Source: Streptomyces sp. NBC_00708 (lineage in GTDB: Bacteria; Actinomycetota; Actinomycetes; Streptomycetales; Streptomycetaceae). Taken from it: a stretch of 64,000 bases of DNA. Shown one piece after another: positions 45,454 to 55,821 of this stretch. The position numbers were made by a program, and so were the translations under genes. The stretch covers positions 6,448,001-6,512,000 of the forward strand of contig CP108997.1 in the NCBI GenBank assembly GCA_036226585.1, written 5' to 3'. Position 1 is the stretch's first letter; each line of letters starts with the position of its first letter. The notes beneath the pieces were generated by a model, which saw only the letters and a list, made by a program, of their open reading frames with translations, was not told the DNA's origin and searched no databases.

Positions 45454-45927
45454 TCACGCCTTCGGGATGTCGAAGTAGCGCGTGAGGCCCGAGGCCAGGC
45501 CGACGTCACCGGCCACCTTCAGCTTGCGCATCATGAACATGGTGATGGGGTTGCCGTTGCCGGAGACCAGCTTCAGGAACTCCGCGTCCGCCATGATCAG
45601 CGTCGTACGCGGCTCGGCGTCCGAGCGGCCCTCGCTGATGGCGCAGGTGCCGTCCGCGATCGAGGTCTCGTAGACCACCTCCGTGTCACCGGTGATCTTC
45701 CAGCGGATCAGCGCCGTGAGCGCCCCCGCCGCCTCCGGGCGGAACTGCTGCTTCATCCGGCCGAAGACCTCACCGAGCACCCGGGTGCGCAGCTCGCCGT
45801 GCATGACCTCGCCGAGCTGCTTGGCGGAGAGGCCCTTCACGATCCGCGCGAACTCCTCGGGGGAGACGGCCGCGAAGTCGAGGGCGGCCAGTTCGTCGGT
45901 GACATTGCCGCTGCTGTTGTCGGCCAC
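45454..45927 (-). CDS. SCP2 sterol-carrier-domain protein
   Basis: 157 residues, soluble. SCP2 fold: EVFGRMKQQFRPEAAG, IRWKITGDTEVVYETSIADG, PRTTLIMADAEFLKLVSGNGNPITMFMMRKLKVAGDVGLA (family pattern, shown in pieces). The hydrophobic cavity of this family carries sterols or acyl-CoAs. GTG start with AAGGA upstream. It leads a two-gene unit with acyl-CoA dehydrogenase, and two adjacent inverted repeats overlap its promoter and ribosome site region. Confidence 0.92.
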   Translation of the reverse strand: MADNSSGNVTDELAALDFAAVSPEEFARIVKGLSAKQLGEVMHGELRTRVLGEVFGRMKQQFRPEAAGALTALIRWKITGDTEVVYETSIADGTCAISEGRSDAEPRTTLIMADAEFLKLVSGNGNPITMFMMRKLKVAGDVGLASGLTRYFDIPKA

Positions 45928-45936
45928 GCCAGTTCC

Positions 45937-45950
45937 TTACTCTGGAGTAA
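45937..45950. promoter_or_regulatory. TTACTC-N2-GAGTAA-type operator, site 1
   Basis: TTACTCTGGAGTAA, a 14-bp inverted repeat ten bases ahead of the SCP2 start and overlapping its ribosome site. With site 2 it forms a tandem pair, as bound by TetR-family regulators of lipid catabolism. The regulator is not adjacent. Confidence 0.6.
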
Positions 45951-45952
45951 AC

Positions 45953-45966
45953 TTACTTTTGAGTAA
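45953..45966. promoter_or_regulatory. TTACTY-type operator, site 2
   Basis: TTACTTTTGAGTAA repeats the pattern of site 1 with a 16-bp centre-to-centre spacing, about one and a half helical turns. A third partial TTAC (reverse strand) follows at 45966-45970. Confidence 0.55.
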
Positions 45967-46020
45967 GGTAAGCGTGCGGCGGTCTCTTCGCAAGGTGCGG
46001 GGGCGGGTCGCTCCAGGGGG

Positions 46021-46284
46021 TCACCAGGCGGAACCGGGGCGCACCACCAGCCGGGGGTGATGGGCGGCGAGCACCTTGTTGGCGCGCGCCAGCTCCGACA
46101 GGGCCTGCTCGCGGTCGGCCTGGTCCTCGATGCCGAGGCGGGGCCCGCGGAACCTGCGGACCTCGCGCGCGGCGCAGTCGGCGTCGAACTCGGCCTGGAG
46201 GATGTGTGCGGGGGTGCAGGCGCCGATGAGCGCGGCGATGCGGTCCGGGATCGGGACGGGGACGAGCAGGTGCGAGGCGGTCAT
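46021..46284 (-). CDS. small hypothetical protein
   Basis: 87 residues, soluble and charged, ending LARANKVLAAHHPRLVVRPGSAW. It has GAGAGGG ahead of the ATG and a helical look with clustered Cys/Arg (DADCAAREVRRFRGPR). I do not recognise a family. It sits alone between the SCP2 promoter and the PucR gene on the same strand. Confidence 0.6.
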   Translation of the reverse strand: MTASHLLVPVPIPDRIAALIGACTPAHILQAEFDADCAAREVRRFRGPRLGIEDQADREQALSELARANKVLAAHHPRLVVRPGSAW

Positions 46285-46499
46285 GGGGTGGTTCCCTCTC
46301 GATGGTGGCCAGGAGGTCGGGCGTCGGGCCGCCGGGTGGGCGGACCGACTCCCCTCCATATAACGGGACGCGGTTCCGGGTTTCGCGTTGAGTACGTCTC
46401 CGTGTGGCAACCGTTTGGGAATGACCGGCTATTTCCCCTTACCAGCAAGTAGGTTGACTTCGCGTGAGGTGCTCGTTCGGATCGAGGACGCGTCGCTGT

Positions 46500-47714
46500 T
46501 CAGATGGGTGAGTCGTTGCTGCGAGCGCGCAGCTGCATGGCGCGGAGCACGGTCTCGGTCGAGAACCGCGCCTCCGGATCGACCAGTTGATCGCCGAAGA
46601 TCGATTCCAGATTGCGCATCCGGTAGCGGACGGTCTGGGGGTGCACGTCGAGCAGCTCGCCCATCTGAGCTGCCGTGCCACGGGTGTCGAGCCAGATCCG
46701 CAGCGTTTCGATGAGCCGTTCGCGCCGGTTGACGCTGATATTGGCCATCGGGGCGAGTTCGCGGCGCGCGAGCTGGTCCAGGAGGACCGGATCGGAGAGC
46801 AGCCACAGGGTGATGAGGTGGTCGTCGCAGAGGATGGCGGGCGCGTCGTCGATGACGCCGGCGTCCACGAGTTCCAGCACCCGCCGGGCCCAGCGGATCG
46901 AGTCCGAGGCCAGGGAGGCGGGGACGGTCAGGCCGATGGCGGCACGGACCCCTGGGAGCGCGTGCTCCAGCATGCGTCTTCGCATGTCGTCGAAGGGGCC
47001 CGGGATCAGTAAGTGCGGCTGCGGGTCGGTGAAGTCGACGAGTACGTCACGGTCGATCGCCAGCCGGTCCAGATCGGGGGAGGGGCGCACGGCGACGAGC
47101 GTCACCTCGTCCGGCAGCGTCCAGCCGGTCTGCTCGCACAGCTCCGCGATGGCCACGCGGGGCACCGGCCGCCCGGCGAGGATCAGGTGCAGCAGCCGGC
47201 GCCGCAAGGTGTCCGTGTGGTCGTCGGAGGCCGACCTCACCTCCAAGTACCCCTCGCGCGACAGGGCTTCCAGCTCGTCCACGTAACTGAACAGCGCGTC
47301 CGCGAACGTCAGCATCATCGTGGGGGACAGGTTGTAGCGCCTGCCGATCTTCTTCGCCCGGCGGAGAGCTACGCGGGCGCCCAGCCGGTACGCCCCCTGC
47401 AACTGGTCCAGGCTGCGCCCCTCGTACGCCTCGAACCGGCCGAACCTGCGGCACATCTCGTCACGCAGCGCGGAGGGGGCGGCGGGTTCAGCCACCTGGT
47501 CCACGAACACGGAGATGCTCTGCTCGACGCCGACCCGGATGCCCTGGCCGTACGGGCCGTCGAGGAGCCGCGCGTACTCGGGGTAGGCGCGGGTGACCTC
47601 AAGGCCGATCTCCTTGATGAGGCTGGGCAGTTCGGGCCGCACGATCGTGGCGAACTCCTGCGGCAGCGGCCCCAGCGGCTCTCCCAGCTCCGAGGGTTGC
47701 GCAACTCCCGGCAT
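46500..47714 (-). CDS. PucR/CdaR-family transcriptional regulator, with a TTA codon
   Basis: 404 residues from ATG 47714, preceded by AAGGGG. The C-terminal PucR helix-turn-helix is at about 345-395 (RLIETLRIWLDTRGTAAQMGELLDVHPQTVRYRMRNLESIFG). The central region is a degenerate GGDEF-like sensor domain (TLVAVRPSPDLDRL onward); the N-terminal ~180 residues are helical. Codon 235 (47012-47010 on this strand) is TTA, so synthesis should need bldA tRNA. It is divergent from the secreted-protein genes and the Mce operon across 745 bp, so it is a candidate activator of them. Confidence 0.9.
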   Translation of the reverse strand: MPGVAQPSELGEPLGPLPQEFATIVRPELPSLIKEIGLEVTRAYPEYARLLDGPYGQGIRVGVEQSISVFVDQVAEPAAPSALRDEMCRRFGRFEAYEGRSLDQLQGAYRLGARVALRRAKKIGRRYNLSPTMMLTFADALFSYVDELEALSREGYLEVRSASDDHTDTLRRRLLHLILAGRPVPRVAIAELCEQTGWTLPDEVTLVAVRPSPDLDRLAIDRDVLVDFTDPQPHLLIPGPFDDMRRRMLEHALPGVRAAIGLTVPASLASDSIRWARRVLELVDAGVIDDAPAILCDDHLITLWLLSDPVLLDQLARRELAPMANISVNRRERLIETLRIWLDTRGTAAQMGELLDVHPQTVRYRMRNLESIFGDQLVDPEARFSTETVLRAMQLRARSNDSPI

Positions 47715-49077
<1,363 letters not shown>

Positions 49078-49097
49078 GGCCGCTGGCAGACAGGTTC

Positions 49098-49130
49098 GGG
49101 CCGGCCGCGGAGCCTCTCCGCGGCCGGCCC
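49098..49130 (+). terminator. hairpin between the two paralogues
   Basis: A perfect 14-bp stem (GGGCCGGCCGCGGA / TCCGCGGCCGGCCC) with a 5-nt loop starts 20 bp after the stop of the first secreted-protein gene. It may end or attenuate transcription into the next gene. Confidence 0.75.
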
Positions 49131-49175
49131 GGCCTTCTCGTTGGGGGCGTCGTACGTACGGTGTCCCGACTGTGA

Positions 49176-49736
<561 letters not shown>

Positions 49737-49786
49737 CCGCAACCCGGTACGAACCACTGCTCGCACCCGTGGAGGGCACCCCCGAT

Positions 49787-51301
49787 ATGCACACCCAGAC
49801 ACCTGTGACCCGCGCGGGGCGTTCCGTGAAGGTCGCCTCCGTCGCCGGACTGGCCCTGCTCGCCGGGCTGTTGTCCGGCGGAGGCTCGGCGGCCGACGAG
49901 AGCCCCGGGCCCCTCGGCCTGACCGTCGGCTGCGGAACCGAGGACAGTGGTGAGGCGGCCGTGGCGGCCACCGTGGCCCTGTCGGTGGACGTCCCGGAGA
50001 CCGGTGAAACAGGCCGCCCCGTACAGCCGGGACCCGTGTCGCTCACCCTCACGCTCTCACGCGCCGATCTCGCCGGACTGTTGCCGGAGGGCGCCGAAGC
50101 CGTCGTGAGCCGGGCCGCGCTCAAGGTGAAGGTCGCCCAGAACGGCGAGTCGGCCGAGGCTTCATGGGGGCTCAACGCACCGAGCACGGCCCTTCCCGCC
50201 GACGGAGACGTGGTGCTCGTCCACACCGGTGAGGTTCCCTACGTGACGTTCGGGTCCGCGGGAGATGCCGACTTCTCGGTGGGGGAGTTCACGGTCGAGC
50301 TGCGCTCCGCCACTGCGGCGCCCGAAGAGAGTGCACCGGCTCTGGCCACGCTGACGTGCCGATTGAAGGAGGGCGAGAGCGGACATCTCGCGACCACGCA
50401 GGTGACCGACGTCAACGGCGATGAGCCGTCCGGAAGCCCCGCGACGCCCTCCACTCCGGCCGGCGGTTCCGCCACAGCGGATCGCAAGGACATCACGGTG
50501 GAACCGCCGGCCGCTGAGGACGAGGACCCCGACTACTGTCCCGTTGACCCGCCGGTGGGGGAAATGGACGCGAGTGAGGCACCGCAGCTGCCGCCGGGCG
50601 ACCCGGCGAGGATCGCGGAGAACCCGAAGGCGCCGCCGAGTTGTGCCAACGCGGCAGGTCTGGCCAACGTGTGGAAGCTGAACGGGGCCATGATCATCAA
50701 CGATCCCGCTGACCCGGCGCTGATCAGCGTGATCACAGCGAAGAGAACAGTTATCCGAACGGCCCAGTCGCCGGGCGGCTACTACTTCCGGATTGATTCG
50801 CTTGCGAACCTGAAGCTTCCGGATGCCGATTCAACCTTTCTCACCTTCGGCTTCCAGCCGGTGACAGCGAAGGTTTCGTTCGAGAACGGCCCCATGACCA
50901 TCTCAACGGGCACATCCGGATCCGGCTCGGACAAGATCGTGTTCTCCACGGCCTACTTTCAGCAGTCTTTGCGCCTTCACGACGTCAAGGTCAACGGCAC
51001 ACCACTCGACGTAGGAAGTAACTGCAGGACGTCGACGCCGTTCAAGGTAGTGCTCAACGGGGGCGACAAGTACACGAACGTCGGTGTGGGCGGTCTCTTG
51101 GAGGGCGACGTCAACATTTCGTCGTTCACCGGCTGTGGCACAGGCGGTGAGGACCTGAACCCGCTTTTCACCGCCTCCCTCTCGGGACCCGGGAACCGGG
51201 TCTTCATGAATCAGGCTTCGACCTGTGTTCCGAGCAACCCCACCAGGTCCTACTGCCCGCCCCCTCCGGCGGTCCTTCCCGGAACGGAGCCCGCCACCTA
51301 G
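49787..51301 (+). CDS. two-domain secreted protein
   Basis: 504 residues from ATG 49787 (GGAGGG upstream; an in-frame GTG is at 49769). Signal peptide to about residue 36. An N-terminal beta domain (about 40-200), similar in style to the DUF6801-type domains of streptomycete secreted proteins, is joined by a Pro/Thr/Ala-rich acidic linker (about 205-275) to a C-terminal beta domain (VWKLNGAMIIND to the end) with several cysteines (NCRTST, GCGTGG, TCVPSN, YCPPPP). It lacks a membrane anchor or sortase signal. It follows the two small secreted proteins by 50 bp and may be in their operon. Confidence 0.7.
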   Translation: MHTQTPVTRAGRSVKVASVAGLALLAGLLSGGGSAADESPGPLGLTVGCGTEDSGEAAVAATVALSVDVPETGETGRPVQPGPVSLTLTLSRADLAGLLPEGAEAVVSRAALKVKVAQNGESAEASWGLNAPSTALPADGDVVLVHTGEVPYVTFGSAGDADFSVGEFTVELRSATAAPEESAPALATLTCRLKEGESGHLATTQVTDVNGDEPSGSPATPSTPAGGSATADRKDITVEPPAAEDEDPDYCPVDPPVGEMDASEAPQLPPGDPARIAENPKAPPSCANAAGLANVWKLNGAMIINDPADPALISVITAKRTVIRTAQSPGGYYFRIDSLANLKLPDADSTFLTFGFQPVTAKVSFENGPMTISTGTSGSGSDKIVFSTAYFQQSLRLHDVKVNGTPLDVGSNCRTSTPFKVVLNGGDKYTNVGVGGLLEGDVNISSFTGCGTGGEDLNPLFTASLSGPGNRVFMNQASTCVPSNPTRSYCPPPPAVLPGTEPAT

Positions 51302-51316
51302 CCGGGCCCGCACACT

Positions 51317-51347
51317 GAAGGGGCCGCCTCCACGAGGCGGCCCCTTC
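51317..51347. terminator. strong bidirectional terminator
   Basis: A perfect 14-bp stem (GAAGGGGCCGCCTC / GAGGCGGCCCCTTC) with a CAC loop lies between the convergent secreted-protein genes ending at 51301 and 51370. Confidence 0.9.
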
Positions 51348-51369
51348 GGGCTTCACGGCGCGGCAGCGG

Positions 51370-52305
51370 CTACCGCACCGCGGAGTGCCAGTACTGCGCC
51401 AGCAGCTTGCCCGCATTGGGCGCCTGGTCGCGCGGCTTGTTCATCGTCGCCACGTACGTCTGCGCGCCGTCCAGCGTGACGTTGTTGTTGCCGGAGGCCG
51501 ACGGCAGGCCCGTCTTCAGGTTGACGGCCCAGTTCAGCGCGCCGAGCAGACCACAGCCGTTGGTGCCGGGCACCGCGTACGTGGTGTCGGTCTGGTTGGC
51601 GCCCAGGAGGTTGAGCCGGTTCATCTGGCCGGCCGTGTCCGGAGTGCCGTCGCCGGCGAACTTCTCGCTGGAGATGGCCGGCTGGGTGAGGTTCTGCGGC
51701 TTGAGCAGGATCGGGTCCGAGGCGGAGCCGATGTAGCACTTGTCGCCGAGGATCGGGTTCTGGAGGTGGATCCGGACCGGGAGGGTGAGGATCGGCTTGC
51801 CGGTCGTCGTGCCCGCCACGAGCTGGAAGCCGGTCGGGGTGTTGACCGACTCGATGGTCGCCGTCACCCGGTTGAGGCTCACGTCGGTGAGGGTGTTGCA
51901 GATGCCGCTGATGACGGGCACGTCGTTCGGGCACATCAGCCCGAGCAGGCCGCCCGGCACCTTCGCGGAGTCGGCGATGAGCGCGCCGCCCGCCGGGGAG
52001 ACCACGGTGGACGTGCCGCCCGGGTGGTTGACCACGCCGACCTGGAGGTCGCTCACGCCGACCGGGACCTCGGTGTTGCCGAGCTTGATGGAGCCGCTCG
52101 TCGAGTGGGAGGACACACAGATCGCGGTGTCCGTCGCCCCGTCGGCCGCCAGCATCGCCGGGTCGTCGACCGGGCACCGGCTGAACGGCGACCAGCTTCC
52201 GTTCAGCGTCGGCGTGGCGGCCGTGGCCGTGCCCATCGACGCGACGGCGGCGAGCGCGGTGAAGGAGGCCAGCAGCCCCACACGTACCCGGTTCGAGGTT
52301 CTCAT
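51370..52305 (-). CDS. secreted protein with several cysteines
   Basis: 311 residues. ATG at 52305 has AAGGGGAAG upstream. Signal peptide cleaved near residue 29 (MGTATA). The mature protein is beta-rich with about six cysteines (SRCPVDD, AICVSS, LMCPND, GICNTL, DKCYIG, NGCGLL), enough for three disulfides, and ends without an anchor. It is transcribed away from the Mce operon across 856 bp of shared upstream DNA. Family not recognised; the SRCPVDDPAM opening and LPVRIHLQNP segment could seed a search. Confidence 0.75.
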   Translation of the reverse strand: MRTSNRVRVGLLASFTALAAVASMGTATAATPTLNGSWSPFSRCPVDDPAMLAADGATDTAICVSSHSTSGSIKLGNTEVPVGVSDLQVGVVNHPGGTSTVVSPAGGALIADSAKVPGGLLGLMCPNDVPVISGICNTLTDVSLNRVTATIESVNTPTGFQLVAGTTTGKPILTLPVRIHLQNPILGDKCYIGSASDPILLKPQNLTQPAISSEKFAGDGTPDTAGQMNRLNLLGANQTDTTYAVPGTNGCGLLGALNWAVNLKTGLPSASGNNNVTLDGAQTYVATMNKPRDQAPNAGKLLAQYWHSAVR

Positions 52306-53161
52306 GTCTTCCCCTTGTTTCCGAAGTGCGCAGCGAATTGAGCACGGAATGCGGAATGCGGGTGCCGGGACGGCGTCGGACGGATCCGGTACGAAATCCC
52401 ATTCACCGAGCCGTGAGGTTACTGGCGGGAAACACCGGGACACAATCCCGGCGTATGAGAATCTATGGAGGGGACGTACATCTCCGTCAGGGATGAGTAC
52501 GAGATCCGGCCTTCTTGTCACTTCGTGCGCAGACCCTCGCCGGCGCCGTGGCGGCGAGGGTGGTCCGCATATGCGGAATCCCTTCTGCCACTTGTGCATT
52601 CGAGCCGGTCCCGAGCGGGTCCCGGTGCGCGGTGCACTGTACGAGACCCCGCCGGTCGGCCCCGGAACTTATCACCAGGAGACAGTTTTTCCGGCCGCTC
52701 TGCTCAGTCGATGCGAAAGAACGCACCCCTTTGTGCTCTCGCGTGAAAACTTGATGACCTGGTATTGCGGGGCAGGTTACTCACCCGTAGCGTCGCCTCC
52801 GTCAGCAACTCCTCCGGCGCGTCCGGGGATTGCTCACCCGCCGGCAGGGAGCCCGGACGCATCCCCAGTGTCCGGGACCCCGTTCCAGGAGGGCATCGCC
52901 CTCGGAATCTTCACACCGGCGGAGCTCTTCCTCCGGAACCCCACGGCGCAGGCCCCCCTGGGCCGCGGGGTTCCGGCCTGCACCGACGGACGGCAGTGCG
53001 CAGTACTTCACAAGATCGGAACCGGAATTTGTCATCCGATGACAAGCGGGCCGGATCTTTGCGAATGGGCTGTTCAAGGGCTTGTCCTGGCGGTGCCGGT
53101 GAACTTAACGTGCGCCCCTCGGCGCATTTCTGTCACTTCGTGAGCGCATGCAGGAGGTGGG
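52306..53161. other. 856-bp gene-free divergent region ahead of the Mce operon
   Basis: No believable gene on either strand. It holds promoter box B (52765-52793), giving the Mce message a leader of roughly 360 nt. On the other strand TTGTGT, 18 nt and TAACCT (about 52450-52421) is a candidate promoter for the secreted-protein gene at 52305. A 12-mer TGTCACTTCGTG occurs twice (52516 and 53131). Confidence 0.65.
52765..52793 (+). promoter_or_regulatory. promoter box B, ahead of the Mce operon
   Basis: -35 TTGCGG, a 17-nt spacer and -10 TAGCGT. The spacer carries TTACTCACCCGTAG (52777-52790). The region from TTACTC to AGCGTC differs from box A in one base only, although the two lie 4.5 kb apart, pointing to a common regulator. 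Confidence 0.65.
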
Positions 53162-54157
53162 ATGGGAATCGAAGTAGTGGTCGAAGGGCTCACCAAGTCA
53201 TTCGGCAAGCAGAACATCTGGCAGGATGTGTCGCTCACGCTTCCCGCAGGCGAGGTCAGTGTCATGCTCGGCCCGTCCGGGACGGGAAAGACGGTGTTCC
53301 TCAAATCCATCATCGGCCTGCTCAAACCCGAACGCGGGCGCGTTCTCGTCAATGGCGTCGACATGGTGAACGGCGCCGAGCGGGACATCATGGAGGCACG
53401 CAAGCTCTTCGGCCTCATGTTCCAGGACGGCGCCCTATTCGGGTCGATGTCGCTTTTCGACAACATCGCGTTCCCGCTCCGGGAGCACACCCGCAAGAAG
53501 GAATCCGAGATCCGCCGCATCGTCATGGAGCGGATCGACGTCGTAGGTCTCCTCGGCGCCGAGAACAAACTGCCCGGCGAGATATCCGGCGGTATGCGCA
53601 AGCGCGCCGGCCTCGCCCGCGCCCTCGTCCTGGACCCCCAGATCATCCTCTGCGACGAACCCGACTCCGGCCTCGACCCGGTCCGCACCGCGTACATCTC
53701 CCAGCTCCTCGTCGACCTCAACGCACAGATCGACGCGACGATGCTCATCGTCACCCACAACCTCGACATCGCCTCCACCGTGCCGGACAACATGGGGATG
53801 CTGTTCTGCCGCAACCTCGTCACCTTCGGGCCGCGCGAGGTGCTGCTCACCAGCGACCTGCCCGTCGTGAACCAGTTCCTCGCCGGCCGCTGCGAGGGGC
53901 CCATCGGCATGTCCGAGGAGAAGGACGCCGCTACCCTCGCCGCCGAGGAGCTGAACGGCTACGGCCAGGGCATCAGCTCGGCCAACGCCCCGCGCACCGT
54001 CGTCCCCCAGCTGGAGCCCTCCCCGGGCCTGCCGGTGCGTCAGGGCGCCCTGCGCCGCCGGGAGCGGGTGATGTCGATGCTGGGCGAGCTGCCGGAGGCG
54101 GCCCGTACCGCCATCCTGAACAGCTACAGCCCGGCCGTGGGCGGTGGACGCCTGTGA
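53162..54157 (+). CDS. Mce-type ABC transporter ATPase (MceG/Mkl-like)
   Basis: 331 residues. Walker A is GPSGTGKT (about 37-44), the Q-loop FQDGALFGSMS, the signature SGGMRKRAG and Walker B ILCDEPDSGLD. The GALFGS and SGGMRKR sequences are typical of Mkl/MlaF-type ATPases. A C-terminal extension of ~85 residues after DLPVVNQFLAG is like that of actinobacterial MceG. AGGAGG precedes the ATG. Here the ATPase heads the operon, whereas in mycobacteria MceG is encoded apart. It energises lipid import through the YrbE pair. Confidence 0.95.
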   Translation: MGIEVVVEGLTKSFGKQNIWQDVSLTLPAGEVSVMLGPSGTGKTVFLKSIIGLLKPERGRVLVNGVDMVNGAERDIMEARKLFGLMFQDGALFGSMSLFDNIAFPLREHTRKKESEIRRIVMERIDVVGLLGAENKLPGEISGGMRKRAGLARALVLDPQIILCDEPDSGLDPVRTAYISQLLVDLNAQIDATMLIVTHNLDIASTVPDNMGMLFCRNLVTFGPREVLLTSDLPVVNQFLAGRCEGPIGMSEEKDAATLAAEELNGYGQGISSANAPRTVVPQLEPSPGLPVRQGALRRRERVMSMLGELPEAARTAILNSYSPAVGGGRL

Positions 54158-55014
54158 CCGCCCCCATGCCCGTGCGCCCCCCCGACGAACCGGAGCCGAT
54201 GGACCGGGCCCCGGAGCCCGCGAAGGCGCCCGAGGCCCCGCGCCCCAGCAGGCTCGCCGCGCCGCTGCGCGAGACCGGGCGGCTGTTCGCGCTGGCCGGC
54301 ACCGTGGCCCGGGAGACCTTCCGCCGGCCGTTCCAGGTGCGGGAGTTCATCGAGCAGTTCTGGTTCGTCGCCAGCGTCACCATCCTGCCCGCCGCCCTTG
54401 TCTCCATCCCGTTCGGCGCGGTCATCGCCCTCCAGGTCGGCTCGCTCACCCAGCAGCTCGGCGCCCAGTCCTTCACCGGCGGCGCCAGCGTCCTCGCCGT
54501 CATCCAGCAGGCCAGCCCGATCATCGTGGCCCTGCTGGTCTCCGGGGCCGCCGGCTCCGCGATCTGCGCGGACCTCGGCTCCCGGAAGATCCGCGAGGAG
54601 CTGGACGCCATGGAGGTCATGGGTGTCTCGCCCGTGCAGCGCCTGGTCGTCCCGCGCGTGCTCGCCACGATGCTCGTCGCCGTCATGCTCAACGGCCTCG
54701 TCTCGGTCGTCGGCACCCTCGGCGGCTACTTCTTCAACGTGATCCTTCAGCACGGCACCCCGGGCGCGTACCTCTCCAGCTTCTCCGCCCTCGCCCAGCT
54801 GCCCGACCTCTACGTCAGCGAGGTCAAGGCACTGATCTTCGGCTTCATCGCCGGCATCGTCGCCGCCTACCGCGGCCTCAACCCGCGCGGCGGCCCGAAG
54901 GGGGTGGGCGACGCGGTCAACCAGTCCGTCGTCATCACCTTCATGCTGCTGTTCTTCGTGAACATGGTCCTCACGGCGATCTACCTCCAGATCGTCCCCG
55001 CGAAGGGGAGCTGA
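54154..55014 (+). CDS. YrbE/MlaE-family permease A of the Mce system
   Basis: 286 residues from GTG 54154, overlapping the ATPase stop by four bases. A Pro-rich N-terminus (~35 residues) is followed by the MlaE fold: FIEQFWFVASVTILPAALVSIPFGAVIALQ (in pieces), the cytoplasmic coupling helix segment REELDAMEVMGVSPVQRLVVPRVLA, then further helices ending MVLTAIYLQIVP. It forms the membrane channel with permease B. Confidence 0.95.
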   Translation: MTAPMPVRPPDEPEPMDRAPEPAKAPEAPRPSRLAAPLRETGRLFALAGTVARETFRRPFQVREFIEQFWFVASVTILPAALVSIPFGAVIALQVGSLTQQLGAQSFTGGASVLAVIQQASPIIVALLVSGAAGSAICADLGSRKIREELDAMEVMGVSPVQRLVVPRVLATMLVAVMLNGLVSVVGTLGGYFFNVILQHGTPGAYLSSFSALAQLPDLYVSEVKALIFGFIAGIVAAYRGLNPRGGPKGVGDAVNQSVVITFMLLFFVNMVLTAIYLQIVPAKGS

Positions 55015-55017
55015 CCC

Positions 55018-55821
55018 ATGTCAATGCTCGGCTGGCTCGACCGGTCCGGTGACCAACTCACCTTCTACGTACGGGCACTGATCTGGATCCCGCGCACCCT
55101 GCGCCGCTACCTCAAGGAGATCCAGCGCCTGCTGGCCGAGGTCGCCTTCGGCAGCGGCGGCCTCGGGGTCGTCGGCGGCACCATCGGCGTGATGATCGCG
55201 ATGACCCTGGCCACCGGCACGGTCGTCGGACTCCAGGGCTACGCGGCCCTCAACCAGATCGGCACCGCCGCGTTCACCGGCTTCATCTCCGCGTACTTCA
55301 ACACCCGCGAGATCGCCCCGCTCGTCGCCGGTCTCGCCCTCTCCGCGACCGTCGGGGCCGGCTTCACCGCGCAGCTCGGCGCCATGCGCATCAACGAGGA
55401 GGTCGACGGCCTCGAATCGATGGGCGTGCGCTCCATGCCCTACCTCGTCACCACGCGCATCATCGCCGGCGTCGTCGCGATCATCCCGCTGTACGCGATC
55501 GGCCTGCTCTCCTCGTACGTCGCCTCCCGCTACGTCACCGTCCTGTTCAACGGACAGTCGGCGGGCACGTACGACCACTACTTCAATCTCTTCCTGTCCC
55601 CGGCGGACGTGCTGCTGTCGGTGCTCAAGGTGCTGATCTTCAGCGTGATGGTGATCCTCGCCCACTGCTACTACGGCTTCCACGCCACCGGCGGTCCCGC
55701 CGGGGTCGGTGTGGCCGTGGGCCGGTCCGTGCGGAACGCGATCGTGCTGATCAGCGTCACCGACTTCTTCCTCTCGCTCGCGATCTGGGGCGCCACGACG
55801 ACGGTGAAGGTGGCCGGCTGA
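55018..55821 (+). CDS. YrbE/MlaE-family permease B of the Mce system
   Basis: 267 residues. MlaE fold with the coupling segment RINEEVDGLESMGVRSMPYLVTTRIIAG and a final helix VTDFFLSLAIWGATT. It starts 3 bp after permease A and its stop shares one base with the next start (TGATG). Heterodimer with permease A is expected. Confidence 0.95.
   Translation: MSMLGWLDRSGDQLTFYVRALIWIPRTLRRYLKEIQRLLAEVAFGSGGLGVVGGTIGVMIAMTLATGTVVGLQGYAALNQIGTAAFTGFISAYFNTREIAPLVAGLALSATVGAGFTAQLGAMRINEEVDGLESMGVRSMPYLVTTRIIAGVVAIIPLYAIGLLSSYVASRYVTVLFNGQSAGTYDHYFNLFLSPADVLLSVLKVLIFSVMVILAHCYYGFHATGGPAGVGVAVGRSVRNAIVLISVTDFFLSLAIWGATTTVKVAG

Noticed and set aside
52802..53077. Small open frames in the Mce leader region on both strands
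   Set aside because: No ribosome site, no protein-like composition and no match to any family; the region looks regulatory.
52516..53142. 12-mer TGTCACTTCGTG repeated at 52516 and 53131
   Set aside because: Only two copies, no symmetry and not at the promoter; may be chance, so kept as a note in the regional entry only.
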